From assembly GCA_039619475.1 (NCBI GenBank), contig CM077115.1, positions 551,140,826-551,204,825 on the forward strand: 64,000 nucleotides of DNA, read 5' to 3'. The stretch is from Icerya purchasi. Taxonomy: Eukaryota > Arthropoda > Insecta > Hemiptera > Monophlebidae. The position numbers were made by a program, and so were the translations under genes. The notes under the pieces were generated by a model. The model saw only the letters and a list, made by a program, of their open reading frames with translations, had not been told where the DNA came from and ran no database searches. Position 1 is the stretch's first letter. Each line of letters starts with the position of its first letter. This document shows positions 61,237-64,000 of the stretch, one piece after another.

Positions 61237-62719
61237 TTGGATTTAAAATTATTTATGAGGATGTCATCAGCGGCTGTACAACATGATATTTCTATTCAAA
61301 ATGTTAGCAAGCGTTATTCCAACCGTTTTGCAACATATCGTATTGTAAACAATAATAAATGCCAGATGGATATTGCAAATTACTTGTCTAATAATACTTC
61401 TACAGTGATTGAGATAATTAAGAAAAGAATCGGTGTTGGAATAAAAGTAAATCTAACATTACGATGTTCATTTAAGAGAGGAGTTGGGCTCGCAGATTGG
61501 AATGTTAGGCCATTTCACTTCCCAACCAATGCACAGCTACTCACTCGCGGTGCTGATATTTCTGAATGATACAAGGAGGATTGTAGAAAAATCATCAGTC
61601 TTGTTGATAAGTTGGAACATGCAACAGGATCTGGCTGGTCATTAATGAAAATTGAATACCTCGAAATTCGTCTCAATCATCGGAACATTCTAAGCCGTGC
61701 ATCATCTTATATTCCACTTCCTAAATCAGTTGCAGTAAAAAAGGGCTGTTATTAATGTGAAAAACATAGATCAAATGTGTTTCAAATATTCTATGTTAAC
61801 AAAATATGTTAAGGTGAATCATCCAGAATATGCAAGCAATTATGTGCGGAATACATCATTGTTAAGGAAATACAATTGGGGTGGTATATCTTTTCCAACA
61901 TCATTGGACGATGTGTCCACATTTGAAAAGAATAGCCCCCAAACATCTGTTAATGTATATGGTTTGGATGAAAAAAATACTGTATACTCCCTTCGAATCA
62001 CAAAGATTGAACAAAAAGATCATACTGATTTACTGCTTATAACCGAAGGGAATAAATCACATTACTGTTGGATAAAGAACTTATGTAAATTAGTAGCGCG
62101 TCAAATTACCAATCATCAACATCGCATGTTTATATGCCGTCGTTGCTTATGGTATGTCCAAGATCATGCCAAATTCCTAGCTCATATACAATGTTGCTCC
62201 ATCAATACTCCTGCCACAGTTGTTATGCCAACGGAGGAGAATAAAATATTGAAATTCCAGCAATATAAACAGCAAGAATTTATAAAATTTGTTATATTTG
62301 CTGATTTCGAGTGTATCCTGAAGCCTTTGAATGATGAGCCATGTGATAATGATGTCAATGATGAAGAAATTATTAGTACTAATAATGATGATGATAGTGT
62401 AGAAATTAGTGGTAACCATAGAAAAAACCAGCATCAGGAAGGAAGTATGTAGAAATGTAAGCGGCAACGCATGGGAGATGGTTCATGTGGTAATATTCAA
62501 AGCAAGCCAGAAAAAACATCTTGTACTATTCCTATAGAACAGCATGAAGCGTTTAGCTTTTGTTACTATATTGTGTCGAGATGTGAAGAAGGTGCCAGGT
62601 TTAATGTTACATCGGAGCCTAAAATGTATCGTGGCCGTAATGCAACTAGAAAATTCTGTGATTGGCTAGTGGAAGATGTGCGAAAAATAGAAAAGATTTA
62701 TCAGAAAAATTATATGTAG
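61237..62719 (+). pseudogene. Protein-primed DNA polymerase B remnant (Polinton/adintovirus type)
   Basis: Three main frames are seen: 61237-61569, 61757-62452 and 62471-62719, with a short extra piece at about 61640-61740. Conserved landmarks include 'NWGGISFPTSL'-like 'NWGG', a Cys-pair region ('CRRCLWYVQDHAKFLAHIQC') and the Exo I motif in 'VIFADFEC' (D-x-E). The last frame has 'QHEAFSFCYYIV' and 'YRGRNATRKFCDWLVEDV'. Stops or shifts separate the frames, and the catalytic polymerase motifs are absent because the gene ends near 62719. No capsid, integrase or ATPase gene lies nearby. It is an endogenous, non-functional fragment. Confidence 0.7.
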
Positions 62720-63085
62720 TAATAATGTAGATACAATAGCTTATGGAAATTCTATGTATAATCAATTCCATAAAAATTTTAATGATGTTTTAGCTGAACT
62801 AAGAGCGTGTACATTAAATAGAAATATGTATATTGCATGATTACATGGAGCTGTGTATTATTATTAAGTATAATTTAGACATTGTACATTTTTAATTTTA
62901 CTATGTAATAAAATTTTCTATTAACAATTGTTTTTATTTTTTTAATTTGTTGGATTTGGGAATGTGTAGAGGCTTAAAATAGTGTGTATAAACTTATACA
63001 AGGTGTATAGAGATTACATTATTTTTAATTAAAGAGTATGTATGTAGTAAAAATTTAGTGCTTTCCCTAGGATGTATTATTTTCC
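62720..63085. other. AT-rich, no feature recognised
   Basis: No coding or repeat signal. Confidence 0.4.
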
Positions 63086-63089
63086 ATTA

Positions 63090-63310
63090 AAGTTTATTGT
63101 TTTCTATCTAAAATGATGATATTTGTACTAAATTGTGATATTTTACTATAGATTGATAGTTTGCACCTAAAATGGGGGTATTTTGTGTAAAATGGATTGA
63201 TTCCTTTACAATTCAATGTTTTGTACTAAAATGTGAGTGTTATAGCCTTAAATGGTACAATTTGTATGAAAAGAGTGATTTTAGTTTAAATTGAGCATTT
63301 TTTCTATGAT
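63090..63310 (+). repeat. Degenerate ~20-bp tandem repeat
   Basis: About ten units fit the pattern 'tttgtactaaaatgtgatat' with substitutions and 1-2-bp length changes (for example 'ttgtactaaattgtgatat', 'ttgcacctaaaatgggggta', 'tttgtactaaaatgtgagtg'). Confidence 0.7.
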
Positions 63311-64000
63311 ACTAGATTTATCTAATCCCTGTTTATAATGTTTGAAGGTGTGCTGCAGAAATTTATAGTTCTTATATCCTAATAGATGTATTGGTGCAAC
63401 AAAGGAGATGGGTTATTCAAGCAATGGCTTTATTAGGTTGAGAAAATGTGATTAATAGAATTTCTGAGTTGTGATTATGTTTGTCAAAATAATAGACTTC
63501 ATGTGAGAGGAAGAAGCTGTGTCTCATCAAGCTTATGAATACTGCTTGGTAATTAGATTGTTCATTGTGCTCATTGCATTAGTAGTTATAATATGATCAA
63601 ACAAAATTAGTTCTTATACATTGTTGTTATACAGTAAACGATTACACCAACAGACATGAGTAACTCTTCAGTATCTGAATGCTTACAATCGATTTGATTT
63701 TCTAATTTAAATTCATACTAAACAGCTGTATATTACCAGGGTTGCATCAAATCTGTTATAATTGGTAATTTTTGGGGGTTAAATATTGTTTCATTACATT
63801 AAAAAGTGTATGCACGCACATACATGGTCACATACATAAACACATCAGCATCATCATTATTGTTACATCACATGCACACCATGACAGTGCACACACGCTC
63901 TTTCACTCACACGCATGCACATGTGTACACATTTATAGTACATCACACATATGTAAGCATATAAGCTCCACACACATGTTATTGTGGTGGTAAGTTCTAA
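63311..64000. other. AT-rich end of window with CA-rich low complexity
   Basis: 63800-63975 is rich in CACA, CATG and ACAC. The 73-codon ORF there (many His residues) is a low-complexity artefact. No gene is supported. Confidence 0.5.

Noticed and set aside
61237..62719. A complete endogenous virus or Polinton
   Set aside because: Only a broken polymerase fragment is present; no integrase, ATPase, protease or capsid gene and no terminal inverted repeats were seen nearby.
63772..63993. His-rich 73-codon protein at the window end
   Set aside because: It is produced by CA-rich low-complexity sequence.
1..64000. CRISPR array, bacterial operon or prophage
   Set aside because: No regularly spaced short direct repeats with unique spacers, no ribosome-binding-site-linked gene clusters, and introns and poly-A-tailed LINEs show a eukaryotic genome.

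Overview
The window looks like AT-rich nuclear DNA of an arthropod, most likely an insect. It has spliceosomal-type acceptor sites, poly-A-tailed LINEs, hAT-type elements with 8-bp target duplications, a Penelope-like element and a divergent BTB-BACK-Kelch gene family. There are no bacterial operons and no CRISPR array. The species cannot be fixed from the sequence alone. Only one host-type gene is nearly intact. Almost everything else is mobile DNA, much of it nested, and several nesting events can be read precisely because an unoccupied paralogous copy lies elsewhere in the same window.

Layout. 1-15 kb: two copies of a BTB-BACK-Kelch duplication block. Copy 1 (from 1) is a pseudogene cut by the window edge. 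Copy 2 (10153-11661) is open from BTB to the last Kelch repeat except for one in-frame UGA. Their shared 3' flank carries a solo LTR in copy 1 and a Penelope-like element with inverted ends in copy 2, both at the same TA-rich site. The 5' flank of copy 2 holds a 1.6-kb non-autonomous DNA element that is absent from copy 3. 15-28 kb: a hAT MITE, then a low-copy repeat ('repeat K') split by two minus-strand LINEs with long intact ORFs. 28-43 kb: a decayed minus-strand LINE interrupted by a plus-strand LINE fragment, then an RTE-like element interrupted by a third LINE with an intact ORF2. 43-53 kb: a foldback repeat carrying a hAT MITE, a decayed SWIM zinc-finger gene, and a hAT-ended element (45645-53301) that swallowed a fourth LINE.

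53-64 kb: Kelch copy 3 (pseudogene with a MITE inside it), the 3' end of a Gypsy-like LTR element, an uninterrupted copy of repeat K, a CR1/Jockey-like RT remnant, and a broken protein-primed DNA polymerase B gene of Polinton/adintovirus type downstream of a duplicated TATA-box segment. The window ends in degenerate short tandem repeats.

How the parts relate. The three Kelch copies and the repeat K copies act as internal controls: comparing them gives insertion points, target duplications and relative order for at least six elements. LINE ORF2 proteins all have the order APE endonuclease, RT, RNase H and C-terminal Cys/His knuckle (I/Jockey-like superfamily). The RTE-like and CR1-like remnants are separate lineages. 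All family assignments come from reading motifs; no database search was possible.
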